The notes: a model not told the origin generated them from the letters alone. A DNA stretch of 64,000 bases from Pseudomonas sp. PDM04 (GCF_014851765.1 NZ_JACVAI010000003.1:744001-808000); one strand, 5' to 3'. Positions 45,795 through 55,658 are shown, counted from the first letter of the stretch. Numbers and translations are program-made.

Positions 45795-46508
45795 ATGCGT
45801 ATTGAGGCAACCAAAGCGGTGACAGCCATCGGGCAGGTTCTTCAGGAACAGCTCGATCACGGGTTGTTGGCGCCGGGCAGCAAGTTACCGGCCGAACGCA
45901 AGCTCAGTGAGTTGTTCGGCACCACGCGTATCACCGTGCGTGAAGCGTTGCTGCAGTTGGAGGCGCAAGGGCAGATTTATCGCGAGGAACGCAGGGGGTG
46001 GTTCGTGTCGCCACCGCGCCTGGCCTACAACCTGATGCAGCGCAGTCACTTTCACGCGATGGTCAGCGCCCAGGGCCGGGTGCCATCCACCGAAGTGATT
46101 TCGGCGCGCTTGCAGCCGGCGTCGGCAGCGGTGTGTGCCTGGTTGCAGTTACCGGCGCTGTCGAGCGTGATTCAGATCTGCCGGGCGCGCAGGATCGATG
46201 AACGGCTGGTGCTGTACGTGGAGCACTACCTGAATCCGCAATATTTTCCGGGGATCCTGGCGTTCGATCTGAATCAGTCGATGACCGAGCTGTATGCACG
46301 GCACTACGACCTGCATTACGGCCGAGTGCGTTTTGAAATCGTCCCGACCGCATTGTCGGTCGACGCCGCAGCGGCGCTGCGGGTGTCGGTCGGGAGTCCG
46401 GGGTTGCGCATCGCCCGGGTCAACTACGATCAGCACGAGCGATTGATCGACTGCGACCTGGAGTTCTGGCGACACGATGCGATTCACGTGGGCGTAGACG
46501 TCGTGTGA
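45795..46508 (+). CDS. GntR family regulator, HutC/UTRA type
   Basis: A 237-residue regulator with an N-terminal winged helix (about 8-75: LPAERKLSELFGTTRITVREALLQLEAQG) and a C-terminal UTRA effector domain (about 90-230). PhnF and related phosphonate regulators are of this type. It is divergent from the ABC/phosphodiesterase operon with paired candidate operators, so it is probably its repressor and its own. The ATG at 45795 is taken; a TTG one codon earlier is less likely. Corresponds to PA3249. Confidence 0.9.
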   Translation: MRIEATKAVTAIGQVLQEQLDHGLLAPGSKLPAERKLSELFGTTRITVREALLQLEAQGQIYREERRGWFVSPPRLAYNLMQRSHFHAMVSAQGRVPSTEVISARLQPASAAVCAWLQLPALSSVIQICRARRIDERLVLYVEHYLNPQYFPGILAFDLNQSMTELYARHYDLHYGRVRFEIVPTALSVDAAAALRVSVGSPGLRIARVNYDQHERLIDCDLEFWRHDAIHVGVDVV

Positions 46509-46525
46509 GCCTGGCCCGGGCTTCG

Positions 46526-47293
46526 TCAGCCGAACCGGTATATATCCATGCCCAGCGCGCCCATGGTGAAACCCTGGTGGCTGATGCTGAACCTGCCCCC
46601 GGCGCCGCGTGCAAAGTACAGCGGCAACAAGTGCTCATCGCTTGGGTGGTTGCGTATGGCGTTTGGCGCCTGCCGGCGGTAGTCGTGCAGTGCGGCTTCG
46701 TCATCGGCCTCAAGCTTCTCGATCATCCAGTCGCGAAACACCTTCGCCCACGGCTCCACGCTTTCCGGGCCGGCGTGCCAGTCCAGCTCGCGCAGGTTAT
46801 GGGTGATGCTGCCGGAACCGATCAACAGCACGCCCTGCTGGCGCAGGCTGTTCAATGCATGCCCGACGCGGGTCTGCAGGGCAGGGCCGTGGCGTGTGGG
46901 CAGCGAAACCTGCACCACCGGAATATCGGCCTGTGGGTACATCAACGACAGCGGCACCCAGACGCCATGGTCGAAGGGCCGTGTGGTATCGATGCGCGAA
47001 GGCAAACCGCTGCTCGCCAGTAACTCGACCACCGTCGCCGCCAGTTGCGGCTCGCCGGGCGCCGGGTATTGCACCTCGAACAGCGCCTTGGGAAAACCGC
47101 CGAAGTCATGCCAGGTTTCCGGATGGGGGTTGGCGTTGACCAGCAGCTCATCGCTCTCCCAGTGGGCGGAAACAATCGCGATCGCCCTGGGTTTCGGCAG
47201 TTCGGCTGCAATTCGCGCCAGCGCAGTGCCACTGGCGCCGGGATCCAGGGCCAGCATCGGAGAGCCGTGAGATATGTACAGGCTGGGGAACAT
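46526..47293 (-). CDS. ygiD: YgiD/LigB-type extradiol dioxygenase
   Basis: A 255-residue class III extradiol dioxygenase of the DODA family. Metal-site residues are seen in YISHGSPM (His9), the SAHWES segment near residue 43 and IGSGSITHNLREL near 165; FDHGVWVPLSLMYP near 108 is another family motif. Relatives cleave DOPA or other catechols; the natural substrate here is unknown. The ATG at 47293 follows GGAG by 7 bases; an upstream in-frame ATG gives a non-conserved extension. Convergent with the GntR gene and divergent from tpm. Confidence 0.9.
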   Translation of the reverse strand: MFPSLYISHGSPMLALDPGASGTALARIAAELPKPRAIAIVSAHWESDELLVNANPHPETWHDFGGFPKALFEVQYPAPGEPQLAATVVELLASSGLPSRIDTTRPFDHGVWVPLSLMYPQADIPVVQVSLPTRHGPALQTRVGHALNSLRQQGVLLIGSGSITHNLRELDWHAGPESVEPWAKVFRDWMIEKLEADDEAALHDYRRQAPNAIRNHPSDEHLLPLYFARGAGGRFSISHQGFTMGALGMDIYRFG

Positions 47294-47395
47294 GAAGGAG
47301 CTCCAGAGAGTAAGATGACCCATCTTCAATCAGATCATTGATCTAAATCTAATATAAGTTTTAGGGTGTTTTGATCGAATTTTTCGGAGATGTAT

Positions 47396-48052
47396 ATGCA
47401 GCCGGAGTTTTGGCACAAGCGCTGGCAGTCGAACCAGATCGGCTTCCACCTGCCGCAAGTCAACCCTTATCTGCAGCGATTCTGGCCGCAACTGGGGCTG
47501 GAGGAGGGCGCGCGGGTACTGGTGCCGCTGTGTGGGAAGAGCCTGGATTTGTTGTGGCTGGCGCAGGAGGGACATGAAGTCCTGGGAATCGAGCTGTCGG
47601 AAAAGGCCATCGAGGATTTCTTCGAGGAGCATCAGTTTGACCCTGACGTCAGTGTGCAGGGGCCCTTCAAGGTCTATCGGGCCGGGTCCATCGAGCTGTG
47701 GTGTGGCGATTTTTTCGATGTGACGGCCGGCGATGTGGCCGATTGCGCGGGGTTGTACGACCGTGCAGCGCTGATCGCACTACCGCCCGCGATGCGTGAG
47801 CAATACGCTGCTCACCTCAAGCGTGTTCTGTCCAAGGACGCACTGGGGCTTTTGATCACCCTGGATTACGACCAGGCGCAAAAGGACGGGCCGCCATTCG
47901 CCGTGCTCGATGAGGAAGTGCAACGGATGTTTGGATCGGTGTGGTCGCTGAAGATTCTCGAGGACCAGGATGTCCTGGAGGAAAATGGCAAGTTCGTCGA
48001 GCAGGGCGTCACGCGGCTGGAGGAGCGGGTTTATCGGGTTTGCACTCGATAG
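47396..48052 (+). CDS. tpm: Thiopurine S-methyltransferase
   Basis: A 218-residue SAM-dependent methyltransferase, the usual bacterial TPMT length. The start [18 protein letters not shown] is diagnostic; the SAM-binding region [26 protein letters not shown] lies at about 43-68. Bacterial Tpm also methylates selenium and tellurium oxyanions. The ATG at 47396 (GGAG 6 bases upstream) is preferred over the ATG two codons earlier, which abuts the ribosome site. Corresponds to PA2832. Confidence 0.95.
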   Translation: MQPEFWHKRWQSNQIGFHLPQVNPYLQRFWPQLGLEEGARVLVPLCGKSLDLLWLAQEGHEVLGIELSEKAIEDFFEEHQFDPDVSVQGPFKVYRAGSIELWCGDFFDVTAGDVADCAGLYDRAALIALPPAMREQYAAHLKRVLSKDALGLLITLDYDQAQKDGPPFAVLDEEVQRMFGSVWSLKILEDQDVLEENGKFVEQGVTRLEERVYRVCTR

Positions 48053-48074
48053 ATCAGTGGGTTGCACCGGCCTC

Positions 48075-48138
48075 ATCGCGAGCAGGCTCGCCCCCACATT
48101 GACGGTGTTCGACCCGTGGGAGCGAGCCTGCTCGCGAC
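48075..48138. repeat. REPIN after tpm
   Basis: TCGCGAGCAGGCTCGCCCCCAC (48076-48097) and GTGGGAGCGAGCCTGCTCGCGA (48116-48137) form an inverted REP pair. Confidence 0.88.
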
Positions 48139-48160
48139 GCGCCACGACAAATGCCAGACG

Positions 48161-48196
48161 AAAAAAAGGCCCGCATCACTGCGGGCCTTTTCTTTG
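48161..48196. terminator. Bidirectional terminator between tpm and htpX
   Basis: AAAAGGCCCGC-ATCACT-GCGGGCCTTTT: a perfect stem with A and T runs outside, serving both convergent genes. Confidence 0.9.
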
Positions 48197-48208
48197 CTGC
48201 CGAGTCGA

Positions 48209-49096
48209 TCAACCGCGACGATGCAAGGCGTTGATACGCTCTTCCAGCGGTGGGTGGCTCATGAACATACGGGCGAAGCCCTGTTTGATGCCACCGTTGA
48301 TGCCGAATGCGTTCAGGGTGTCCGGCATGTGCACGGGCAACCCTTGTTCGGCCCGCAGGCGTTGCAAGGCGCCGATCATCGCGCTGGTGCCGGCCAGGCG
48401 TGCACCGGCTTCGTCGGCGCGGAACTCGCGTTTACGCGAGAACCACATGACGATGGCGCTGGCCAGGATGCCCAGAACCAGTTCAGCGAAGATGGTCGCC
48501 ACGTAATAGGCGATGCCCTGGCCTTCTTCGTTCTTGAAGATCACCTTGTCGACAAAGTTGCCGATGATCCGCGCGAAGAACATGACGAAGGTGTTCACCA
48601 CGCCCTGGATCAGGGCCAGGGTGACCATGTCGCCATTGGCCACGTGCCCGATTTCGTGGGCCAGCACGGCCTTCACTTCGTCCGGCGAGAACCGTTCGAG
48701 CAAGCCCTGGCTGACCGCGACCAGTGCATCGTTCTTGTTCCAGCCGGTGGCGAAGGCGTTCGCCTCGTAGGCCGGGAAAATCCCCACTTCGGGCATCTTG
48801 ATCCCGGCTTCGCGGGACAGTTGCTCGACCGTTTGCAGCAGCCATTGCTCATGGCGGGTGCGCGGCTGGGTGATGATCTGGGTGCTGGTGCTCATCTTCG
48901 CCATCCACTTGGAGATGAACAGCGAGAACAGCGAGCCGGCGAAACCAAAGACCGCACAGAAAATCAGCAGCTGATTGAGGTTGAGATCAACCCCGTTGGC
49001 CGCCATGAACCCGTTGAAGCCGAAAAGGCTCAGGGTGATGCTGGCAATCAGCACGACCGCAAGGTTAGTGGCCAAAAACAGCAGGATGCGCATCAT
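48209..49096 (-). CDS. htpX: Membrane zinc protease HtpX
   Basis: A 295-residue M48B metalloprotease. Two N-terminal transmembrane helices (about 4-25 and 40-62), the zinc motif HEIGH at 147-151, further helices near 160 and 195-215, and the third-ligand motif [11 protein letters not shown] near 222. It degrades misfolded inner-membrane proteins alongside FtsH. AAGGAG precedes two adjacent ATGs; the upstream one gives the usual length. Corresponds to PA2830. Confidence 0.95.
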   Translation of the reverse strand: MMRILLFLATNLAVVLIASITLSLFGFNGFMAANGVDLNLNQLLIFCAVFGFAGSLFSLFISKWMAKMSTSTQIITQPRTRHEQWLLQTVEQLSREAGIKMPEVGIFPAYEANAFATGWNKNDALVAVSQGLLERFSPDEVKAVLAHEIGHVANGDMVTLALIQGVVNTFVMFFARIIGNFVDKVIFKNEEGQGIAYYVATIFAELVLGILASAIVMWFSRKREFRADEAGARLAGTSAMIGALQRLRAEQGLPVHMPDTLNAFGINGGIKQGFARMFMSHPPLEERINALHRRG

Positions 49097-49414
49097 GGTT
49101 GTAGAAATCTCCTTATGCTAAAGATGTAGCGTACTGCGGGGTATATAAGGTGCTGCACCCGGCTATTCAACTGGGTGACTATTTCAAACTGTGTCCTACA
49201 GCCAGAGTCTAGTCGGTTGCAGGGTATTTCCGATGGCAGCGAGGGAAGTGATTGTCAGGCAAATGCCGTCGCAGCCCCCCGTCAACGTTGGACGCGAGCA
49301 CTCGGTGCGCTATCGGACAGCCAGAAAGGTCGCAACCAGGGGCCGGTCGCAAAGATGTGTTGCTGAATTAATCCTGGTGCGGCTTCCCCGGGAAAGCCGC
49401 ACCCGCTCAGACCG
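49097..49414. other. 318-base gap between htpX and alaA
   Basis: No convincing gene. It contains the htpX 5' region (left) and a hairpin at 49377-49402 (GTGCGGCTT/AAGCCGCAC) just past the alaA stop, probably its 3' terminator although the T run is weak. Confidence 0.5.
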
Positions 49415-50626
49415 TCACTGGCGATAGGACTTGAGGAAGTTGCCGATACGGCCGATGGCCATGTCCAGGTCATCGACACGCGGCAGGGTCACGACGCGGA
49501 AGTGGTCCGGCCATGGCCAGTTGAAGGCCGTGCCTTGCACCACCAGCAGCTTCTCCGACAGCAGCAGGTCGAGGACGAACTTCTCATCGTTATGGATCGG
49601 GCAGACTTTCGGGTCGATGCGCGGGAATGCATACAACGCCCCCATCGGCTTGACGCAGCTGACGCCGGGAATGTCGTTGAGCAGTTCCCAGGTGCGGTTG
49701 CGTTGTTCCAGCAGGCGGCCTGGCGGCAGTACCAGGTCATTGATGCTCTGATAGCCGCCCAGTGCGGTCTGGATGGCGTGCTGGCTCGGAACGTTGGCGC
49801 ACAGGCGCATGTTGGCCAGCATGTCGATGCCTTCGATGTAGCTTTGCGCGTGGTGCTTCGGACCGGAAATGGCAATCCAGCCGGAGCGGAAGCCGGCCAC
49901 CCGATAGGACTTGGACAAGCCGTTGAACGTCAGGCAGAGCAAGTCTGGCGCCAGCGAGGCGGTGCAGATGTGCACGGCATCGTCGTACAGAATCTTGTCG
50001 TAGATCTCGTCGGAAAAAACCACGAGGTTGTGCTGGCGGGCCAGTTCCAGCATGCCCAGCAGCACTTCCCTGGAGTACACGGCGCCGGTCGGGTTGTTCG
50101 GGTTGATGATCACCAGCGCTTTGGTATTGGGGGTGATCTTGGCCTTGATGTCGGCCAGGTCTGGCCACCAGTTGGCTTGCTCGTCGCACAGGTAGTGCAC
50201 CGGATTGCCGCCCGACAGGCTCACCGCGGCGGTCCACAGCGGATAGTCGGGCGCCGGCACCAGCACTTCGTCGCCGTTGTTGAGCAGCGCCTGCATCGAC
50301 ATCACGATCAGCTCGGAGACGCCGTTGCCCAGGTAGATGTCCTCAATGCCGACACCTTCCACCTGCTTTTGCTGGTAGTACTGCATGACCGCCTTGCGGG
50401 CGCTGAACAGGCCTTTGGAGTCGCTGTAGCCCTGGGCCGTTGGCAGGTTGCGGATGACGTCCTGGAGGATTTCGTCCGGCGCTTCGAAACCAAAGGGCGC
50501 CGGGTTGCCGATGTTCAGCTTGAGGATGCGATGGCCTTCCTCTTCCAGGCGTTTGGCGTGCTTGAGCACTGGGCCGCGAATGTCGTAGCAGACGTTGGCG
50601 AGCTTGTTCGATTTGCTGACCTGCAT
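49415..50626 (-). CDS. alaA: Alanine aminotransferase AlaA
   Basis: A 403-residue class I PLP aminotransferase. Landmarks: LNIGNPAPFGFEAP at 37-50, YSDSKGLFSARKAV near 67, VPAPDYPLW at 123, INPNNPTGAVYS near 175, DEIYDKI near 206 and the PLP lysine Lys239 in NGLSKSYR. The start at 50626 gives the family N-terminus MQVSKSNKL; the frame remains open upstream but is not conserved in character. It makes alanine from pyruvate and glutamate. Divergent from msrB; corresponds to PA2828. Confidence 0.94.
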   Translation of the reverse strand: MQVSKSNKLANVCYDIRGPVLKHAKRLEEEGHRILKLNIGNPAPFGFEAPDEILQDVIRNLPTAQGYSDSKGLFSARKAVMQYYQQKQVEGVGIEDIYLGNGVSELIVMSMQALLNNGDEVLVPAPDYPLWTAAVSLSGGNPVHYLCDEQANWWPDLADIKAKITPNTKALVIINPNNPTGAVYSREVLLGMLELARQHNLVVFSDEIYDKILYDDAVHICTASLAPDLLCLTFNGLSKSYRVAGFRSGWIAISGPKHHAQSYIEGIDMLANMRLCANVPSQHAIQTALGGYQSINDLVLPPGRLLEQRNRTWELLNDIPGVSCVKPMGALYAFPRIDPKVCPIHNDEKFVLDLLLSEKLLVVQGTAFNWPWPDHFRVVTLPRVDDLDMAIGRIGNFLKSYRQ

Positions 50627-50852
50627 GGCGATGTGTTCCCGAAAATGAACGATCCAGGCGGCATTTGACCTACCGTACTGGGAATCCTGCGTAAACACAC
50701 AGACCTGGCGCCTTGAGAGGCGGCACCCACAAATCCGTTTGAATGCGCGTGGACTGGCTGCCAGACTGGCGTTTGACGAGGCGCAATCATACGTGCCGCC
50801 CGATCCGTGGAAAAGGTACAGATCGGGCTTTTTCAGCTGCTGAGGTGTGATG

Positions 50853-51248
50853 ATGGAAAAGTTGGAAAAAACCCTGGAAGAATGGCGGGCGATGCTCGAT
50901 CCGGAGCAGTACAACGTTTGCCGCCTCAAGGGCACCGAACGGCCGTTTTCCGGCAAGTACAACGACAGCAAGGTCGACGGCGTCTACCACTGCATCTGCT
51001 GCAATGAGCCGCTGTTCGACTCGAAAACCAAATTCGACTCCGGCTGCGGCTGGCCCAGTTTCTACGAACCGATCGCCGACAGCGCCATGGTCGAAATCCG
51101 TGACGTCAGCCACGGCATGATCCGCACGGAAGTGGTCTGCGCCAAGTGCGATGCGCACCTGGGGCACGTTTTCCCGGACGGTCCGCCGCCGACCGGCCTG
51201 CGCTATTGCATCAACTCGGTGTGCCTGGACCTGGTGCCGCGCGGCTGA
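50853..51248 (+). CDS. msrB: Peptide methionine-R-sulfoxide reductase MsrB
   Basis: A 131-residue zinc-binding MsrB: CxxC pairs Cys47/Cys50 and Cys96/Cys99, GCGWPSF near 65 and the catalytic Cys124 in [10 protein letters not shown]. It repairs oxidised methionine in proteins. Two adjacent ATGs exist; 50853 has the better spacing to GAGG. It is followed by gpx and ospR in an oxidative-stress cluster (PA2827-PA2825 order). Confidence 0.95.
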   Translation: MEKLEKTLEEWRAMLDPEQYNVCRLKGTERPFSGKYNDSKVDGVYHCICCNEPLFDSKTKFDSGCGWPSFYEPIADSAMVEIRDVSHGMIRTEVVCAKCDAHLGHVFPDGPPPTGLRYCINSVCLDLVPRG

Positions 51249-51255
51249 GCCTGGG

Positions 51256-51277
51256 GAAGCGATCGACCGATCGCTTC
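51256..51277. terminator. Hairpin after msrB
   Basis: GAAGCGATCG-AC-CGATCGCTTC: a perfect 10-bp inverted repeat immediately downstream of msrB. It lacks a clear T run, so it could be an mRNA 3' stabiliser or attenuator instead of a full terminator. Confidence 0.55.
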
Positions 51278-51288
51278 TTCGATATTTA

Positions 51289-51308
51289 AATTGCACACAA
51301 TTCAATTG
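51289..51308. promoter_or_regulatory. Candidate OspR/OhrR operator before gpx
   Basis: AATTG-N4-CAATT (51289-51302) overlaps CAATT-C-AATTG (51298-51308). AT-rich CAATT/AATTG palindromes are typical of OhrR-family binding sites. It lies 45 bases before the gpx ATG. Confidence 0.55.
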
Positions 51309-51352
51309 CTCGCTATTTTTACCTCGTCCAACTCCCTACGAGAGCGCATACC

Positions 51353-51838
51353 ATGAGCGACAATTTGCTGAGCATCCCTTGCACCACCATCAAGGGAGAG
51401 CAAAAGACCCTGGCGGATTTCGCCGGCAAAGCGGTGCTGGTGGTCAACACCGCGAGCAAATGCGGTTTTACTCCCCAGTACAAAGGTCTCGAGGCGTTGT
51501 GGCAGACCTATAAGGACCAGGGGCTGGTGGTGCTCGGTTTCCCCTGCAATCAGTTCGGCAAGCAGGAGCCGGGTAACGAGGGGGCGATTTCCGAGTTCTG
51601 CGAGCTGAACTACGGCGTCAGCTTCCCGCTGTTCAAGAAGATCGAGGTCAACGGTGCCGGTGCCCATCCGCTGTTCGTGCAGTTGAAAAAGCGCGCGCCG
51701 GGTGTGCTGGGCTCCCAGGGCATCAAGTGGAACTTCACCAAGTTTCTGATCGGCAAGGATGGCCAGTTGGTCAAGCGCTTCGCGCCGGCCACCAAGCCAC
51801 AGGATTTGAGCCGCGAGATCGAAGCCCTGCTCAAATGA
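51353..51838 (+). CDS. gpx: Thiol (glutathione-peroxidase-like) peroxidase
   Basis: A 161-residue Gpx/BtuE-family peroxidase with the active Cys37 in VNTASKCGFTPQY, second conserved Cys65 in GFPCNQFGKQEPG, and the KWNFTKFL motif carrying the catalytic Trp/Asn. Bacterial members use thioredoxin and reduce organic peroxides. ospR begins within its stop (ATGA), so both are one unit; a likely OspR site lies upstream. PA2826 equivalent. Confidence 0.94.
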   Translation: MSDNLLSIPCTTIKGEQKTLADFAGKAVLVVNTASKCGFTPQYKGLEALWQTYKDQGLVVLGFPCNQFGKQEPGNEGAISEFCELNYGVSFPLFKKIEVNGAGAHPLFVQLKKRAPGVLGSQGIKWNFTKFLIGKDGQLVKRFAPATKPQDLSREIEALLK

Positions 51839-52296
51839 ACGACTTGTCCGTCGATTCCCTGAAACTCGATAACCAGCTCTGCTTCAAGCTGTACGCGGCC
51901 TCGCGGGCGGTGATCCGCGCCTACAAGCCGATGCTCGATCAACTGGGCCTGACCTATCCGCAGTACCTGGCGATGCTGGTGCTGTGGGAATGGCAGGACG
52001 TGGCGCCCGAGCAACCGACGGTCAAGGCCCTGGGTGAGCGCCTGGCGCTGGATTCCGGGACCTTGACACCGTTGCTCAAACGTCTTGAGCAATTGCAGTT
52101 GGTCCAGCGCCAGCGTTCGGTGCGGGACGAGCGGGAGGTGCACTTGAGCCTGTCGCCTGCCGGGCAGACCTTGCGCGAGCAGGTCGGGCCGCTCAAGGCC
52201 CGCCTGTTGTGCGACAGCGGTGTCGATCTGGATCAGCTCAGCGACCTGCGCACCGGCCTGGATCACCTGTTGGGGCAAATCAAGGCGCTGTCGTAG
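51835..52296 (+). CDS. ospR: MarR-family oxidative-stress regulator OspR (OhrR type)
   Basis: A 153-residue winged-helix regulator. The one-Cys OhrR signature is LDNQLCFKLYAASRA with sensing Cys16, followed by YPQYLAMLVLWE and the DNA-binding segment DSGTLTPLLKRLEQLQLVQRQRSVRDER. Peroxide oxidation of the Cys should release it from its operator upstream of gpx. ATGA overlap with gpx. Assignment as OspR, not OhrR, follows the PA2825 gene order. Confidence 0.92.
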   Translation: MNDLSVDSLKLDNQLCFKLYAASRAVIRAYKPMLDQLGLTYPQYLAMLVLWEWQDVAPEQPTVKALGERLALDSGTLTPLLKRLEQLQLVQRQRSVRDEREVHLSLSPAGQTLREQVGPLKARLLCDSGVDLDQLSDLRTGLDHLLGQIKALS

Positions 52297-54601
52297 TGGG
52301 CATCCACATATCCAGCAGCGTGGCCAGTTCTTCGCGTCGAAACGGTTTGGCCAGGTAATCGCTCATGCCGGCGGCGCGGCAACGTTCGCGTTCTTCGGAC
52401 ATGGCGTTGGCGGTCAGAGCGACGATGGGTAACTGCGGCCAGCGCCCGCTACGGCGGATCTGCCGGCTGGCTTCATAGCCGTCCATCACGGGCATGTTGC
52501 AGTCCATCAGCACCAGGTCGAATTCGCTGTGCTCCAGTTGATCCAGCGCCTCGCCACCATGGGCAGCGACGATCACCTCGCAGCCGAGTTTTCCCAGCAT
52601 GCCCTTGGCCACCAGTTGATTGACCGGGTTGTCCTCGACCAGCAGCACCCGTCCGCGTCGCTGGGGTGAAAGGGCTTCGAGTCGGGCATCGTTGAGGGTG
52701 TTGATTTCCGGTTGCAGGATGCGGCGCAATGTCTGGTACAGCGCATTGCGCGCCAGCGGACGCGCCTGTTGTTGCAGGGGCGAGAGGGCGCTGGCCTCCT
52801 CACTGGGCAGGAAACTGCCGTAGGCCGTGACCAGCAGGATCGGTGCCGTGCAATGGGGGCGAATACTGAACAGGCACTGCGGGCAGTCGGTGATGACCAT
52901 GTCGGGTGACAGGTTCGTCATCGGATCGTCGATCGCGCGCTGCTGATAATCGAGCCCCCAACCCGGCAGCAGACTCTGTAACAGTTCGGCCAGGCCGCTG
53001 TTGGCCGCCGTGATCGCAATGACATTGCCGCGCAAGGAGGCCGGGGGCAGGGCGCGAGTGTGGCAAGGCAGCGGCAAGTCGGCGCAGAACTGGCTGCCAA
53101 AGCCCGCTTCGGAACTGATGGTGAGCCGTCCCTGCATGGCTTCGCAGAGGTTGTAGGTCAGCGCCAGCCCCAGGCCGGTGCCGCCGAATTGCCGGGTGAT
53201 GCCGGCACCGGCCTGGGTGAAGGGCTGGAAGATCTTGACCTGGGCGTCCTGGGCAATGCCGATGCCGGTGTCGCAGACTTCGATCCTGACGCCTTCTTCG
53301 TAGGTCGACAGGCGCACATCGACGCGACCGAAACGGGTGAACTTGAGGGCGTTGGACAGCAGATTGCTGACGATCTGCCGCACACGCGTCGGGTCGCCGA
53401 GCACCAGGGCCGGAAACGCCGGTTCAATCAGGCAGGTCAGTTCGACGCTGGGCGCGGCGTTCTGCGACAGCAGGTTGGCGGTGTCCTCGATCAAAGCACC
53501 AAGGTCGAAGGGAATGTGTTCGAGTTCCAGCTGGCCGGCATCGAATTTCGACAGGTCGAGAATATCGTTGAGCAATTCCACCAGCACTTTGCCCGAGTCA
53601 TGGGCAATGGACAGCTGTTGTTGCTGTTCGGCGGTGAGCGGGCCGTCCAGCGACAGCGCGATCATTCCCAGCAAGCCATTGAGGGGCGTGCGGATCTCGT
53701 GGCTCATGTTGGCGAGGAAGACCGAGCGCGCTTCGGCCATGTCCAGGGCGGTGCTGCGGGCGATTTCCAGTTCCTGATTGGACTGGCTGAGCCGGGAGTT
53801 GATCGCCTTGAGTTCCGTCGTGCGTGCCGACACGATGTTTTCCAGTTGTCCGAGGTAATCGGTCAGGCGGTTTTCAGCATTGCGCCGCTGCTGGATTTCG
53901 GTCGCGATGTTTTCGAACTGCTGGTTCGCGACCTTGACCAACACCCCGATCTCGTCGTTCTCATGGCCGCTCGGGCACTCCAGCCAGGTGGGTTTGATGC
54001 TGCGCGAATCGCGGCTGCTGAGTTCGCGAATGACCCGCACCAGGGGTTTGGTCAACATTACGTAGAACAGCGCCAACAGGATGCAGGTCAGCAACAGGCT
54101 GCGGGCGAAACCATTGAGCAGGGTCACCTCGGCCCGCTTCAGGAACCGGCTGCCGAAGGCATAGGTGTCGACATCCAGGCGCAGGGTGCCGAGGGATTCG
54201 CTCGGCAGGTGGTCCAGGTACAGGCGGTCTTCAAACGCACGATCGGCGCCGAACATGAAGTCGCTGATGACACGGTAGCCACTCTGCGCGCCGGGGCGCC
54301 TGACGTTGGCCAGCACCGAGCCGTTGTTGTCGGTCAGTTGTGCGCCGATGATCGCCGGTGAGCGCAACAGGCCCAGAGTCAGCTCCTGGGCCAGTTCGGC
54401 GTCGATGTTGTAGGCAATGCGCGAGGCGGGGTTGTGGCTGATTTCCAGCAGGGATTGTATTTCCCGGTTGATGGAGGCGTCTTCGCTGGCATAATCGATG
54501 CCTATTTGCAGCAGGCTGAGCAGCGTGCCCAGAATAAAACCGACCAGCACGGTAAGCCGGGCCTGTTTATAGGACAGCCGGTTGGTGAACTTGATATCCA
54601 T
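52280..54601 (-). CDS. sagS: Hybrid sensor kinase SagS
   Basis: A 773-residue inner-membrane hybrid kinase. TM1 about 15-36, periplasmic sensor about 40-165, TM2 about 168-185, HAMP-like linker, coiled coil 225-290, HisKA with His301 in ANMSHEIRTPLNG, HATPase about 410-525, a degenerate receiver-like stretch, and C-terminal receiver with Asp700. In P. aeruginosa SagS (PA2824) controls the switch to biofilm and feeds HptB/HsbR and BfiSR. The start at 54601 gives MDIKFTNRLSYKQARL; an earlier ATG adds a non-conserved tail. Its 3' end overlaps the ospR 3' end by 17 bases (convergent). Confidence 0.92.
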   Translation of the reverse strand: MDIKFTNRLSYKQARLTVLVGFILGTLLSLLQIGIDYASEDASINREIQSLLEISHNPASRIAYNIDAELAQELTLGLLRSPAIIGAQLTDNNGSVLANVRRPGAQSGYRVISDFMFGADRAFEDRLYLDHLPSESLGTLRLDVDTYAFGSRFLKRAEVTLLNGFARSLLLTCILLALFYVMLTKPLVRVIRELSSRDSRSIKPTWLECPSGHENDEIGVLVKVANQQFENIATEIQQRRNAENRLTDYLGQLENIVSARTTELKAINSRLSQSNQELEIARSTALDMAEARSVFLANMSHEIRTPLNGLLGMIALSLDGPLTAEQQQQLSIAHDSGKVLVELLNDILDLSKFDAGQLELEHIPFDLGALIEDTANLLSQNAAPSVELTCLIEPAFPALVLGDPTRVRQIVSNLLSNALKFTRFGRVDVRLSTYEEGVRIEVCDTGIGIAQDAQVKIFQPFTQAGAGITRQFGGTGLGLALTYNLCEAMQGRLTISSEAGFGSQFCADLPLPCHTRALPPASLRGNVIAITAANSGLAELLQSLLPGWGLDYQQRAIDDPMTNLSPDMVITDCPQCLFSIRPHCTAPILLVTAYGSFLPSEEASALSPLQQQARPLARNALYQTLRRILQPEINTLNDARLEALSPQRRGRVLLVEDNPVNQLVAKGMLGKLGCEVIVAAHGGEALDQLEHSEFDLVLMDCNMPVMDGYEASRQIRRSGRWPQLPIVALTANAMSEERERCRAAGMSDYLAKPFRREELATLLDMWMPTTTAP

Positions 54602-54767
54602 GGGGTGTCGAACCACTTCCGTTTCCCTTCGCTGCTCAAGCATAGTCGATCATGCATTGCTACCGATGTTCTCGCGAGCCCTTGTGCAACAAGGGGGACC
54701 CCGGCACCGAAAGCTTTGTTTGCCGCTGCAGTGCCATCATTACTGTGAACGTGCCCGAGGAGAAGAC

Positions 54768-55658
54768 GTGGATTCCCGACTGAATGCTTTTCTTGAACGC
54801 GCCGATGCCGTCCTGGCCCGTATCGAACCCCTGCTGCCTGCGCCCCGTCAAGCCATCGACTGGACGCAATGCCTGGCAGCACGCTGGCAACGCGAGGGGC
54901 GCAGCGGTTTTCTGTTGCCGCTGCAGGTCAGCCTCGACATGCGCCTGTCCGACTTGATCGGAGTCGAGCGTCAGCTGGAGCAACTGGGGCGCAATACCCA
55001 GCAGTTCATCGACGGCATGCCGGCCAACCACGCGTTGCTCTGGGGCTCGCGTGGCACCGGCAAGTCGTCGCTGGTGCGCGCATTGCTGGCCGAACACGCC
55101 AAGGCCGGCCTGCGGTTGATCGAGATCGAGCGCGATCACCTGGCGGACTTGCCGCGGGTGGTCGAACAGATCGCCAAGTTGCCCCAGCGTTTCATACTGT
55201 TTTGCGATGACCTGTCGTTCGAGGCGGGCGAAGGCGATTATCGCGTGCTCAAGAGCGTGCTCGACGGTTCCCTCGAGCAGGCCCCGGACAACGTTTTGCT
55301 GTACGCCACGTCCAACCGCCGCCACCTGGTGCCGGAAAAGGAGAGCGACAACGAAAACTGGAAGCGTGTCGACGGGGAACTGCATCCCAGCGAAGCCGTG
55401 GAAGACAAGATCGCGCTGTCGGACCGTTTCGGCCTGTGGCTGTCGTTCTACCCGTTTACCCAGGAACATTTTCTCAACGTGGTCGAGCATTGGATCGGCC
55501 AACTGGCCGACAAGGCCGGGCTGCCGTGGCAGCGAGACGAGGAACTGGACATCCTGGCGGTGCGCTGGGCCACCGGACGGGGTAATCGCAATGGACGTTG
55601 CGCCTATCAATTTGCCCGCTACTGGGTGGGACTGAAGCTGTTGGAGCACAAGGCATGA
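54768..55658 (+). CDS. DUF815 family AAA-like ATPase
   Basis: A 296-residue P-loop protein: Walker A GSRGTGKSS near residue 97, Walker B FILFCDDLSFE near 145, and sensor-like YATSNRRHLVPE near 185. It is cytosolic and of unknown target; the family is widespread and conserved next to sagS (PA2823). The GTG at 54768 has GAGGAG upstream; the longer frame overlaps sagS and is not preferred. Its stop overlaps the next start (ATGA). Confidence 0.88.
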   Translation: MDSRLNAFLERADAVLARIEPLLPAPRQAIDWTQCLAARWQREGRSGFLLPLQVSLDMRLSDLIGVERQLEQLGRNTQQFIDGMPANHALLWGSRGTGKSSLVRALLAEHAKAGLRLIEIERDHLADLPRVVEQIAKLPQRFILFCDDLSFEAGEGDYRVLKSVLDGSLEQAPDNVLLYATSNRRHLVPEKESDNENWKRVDGELHPSEAVEDKIALSDRFGLWLSFYPFTQEHFLNVVEHWIGQLADKAGLPWQRDEELDILAVRWATGRGNRNGRCAYQFARYWVGLKLLEHKA

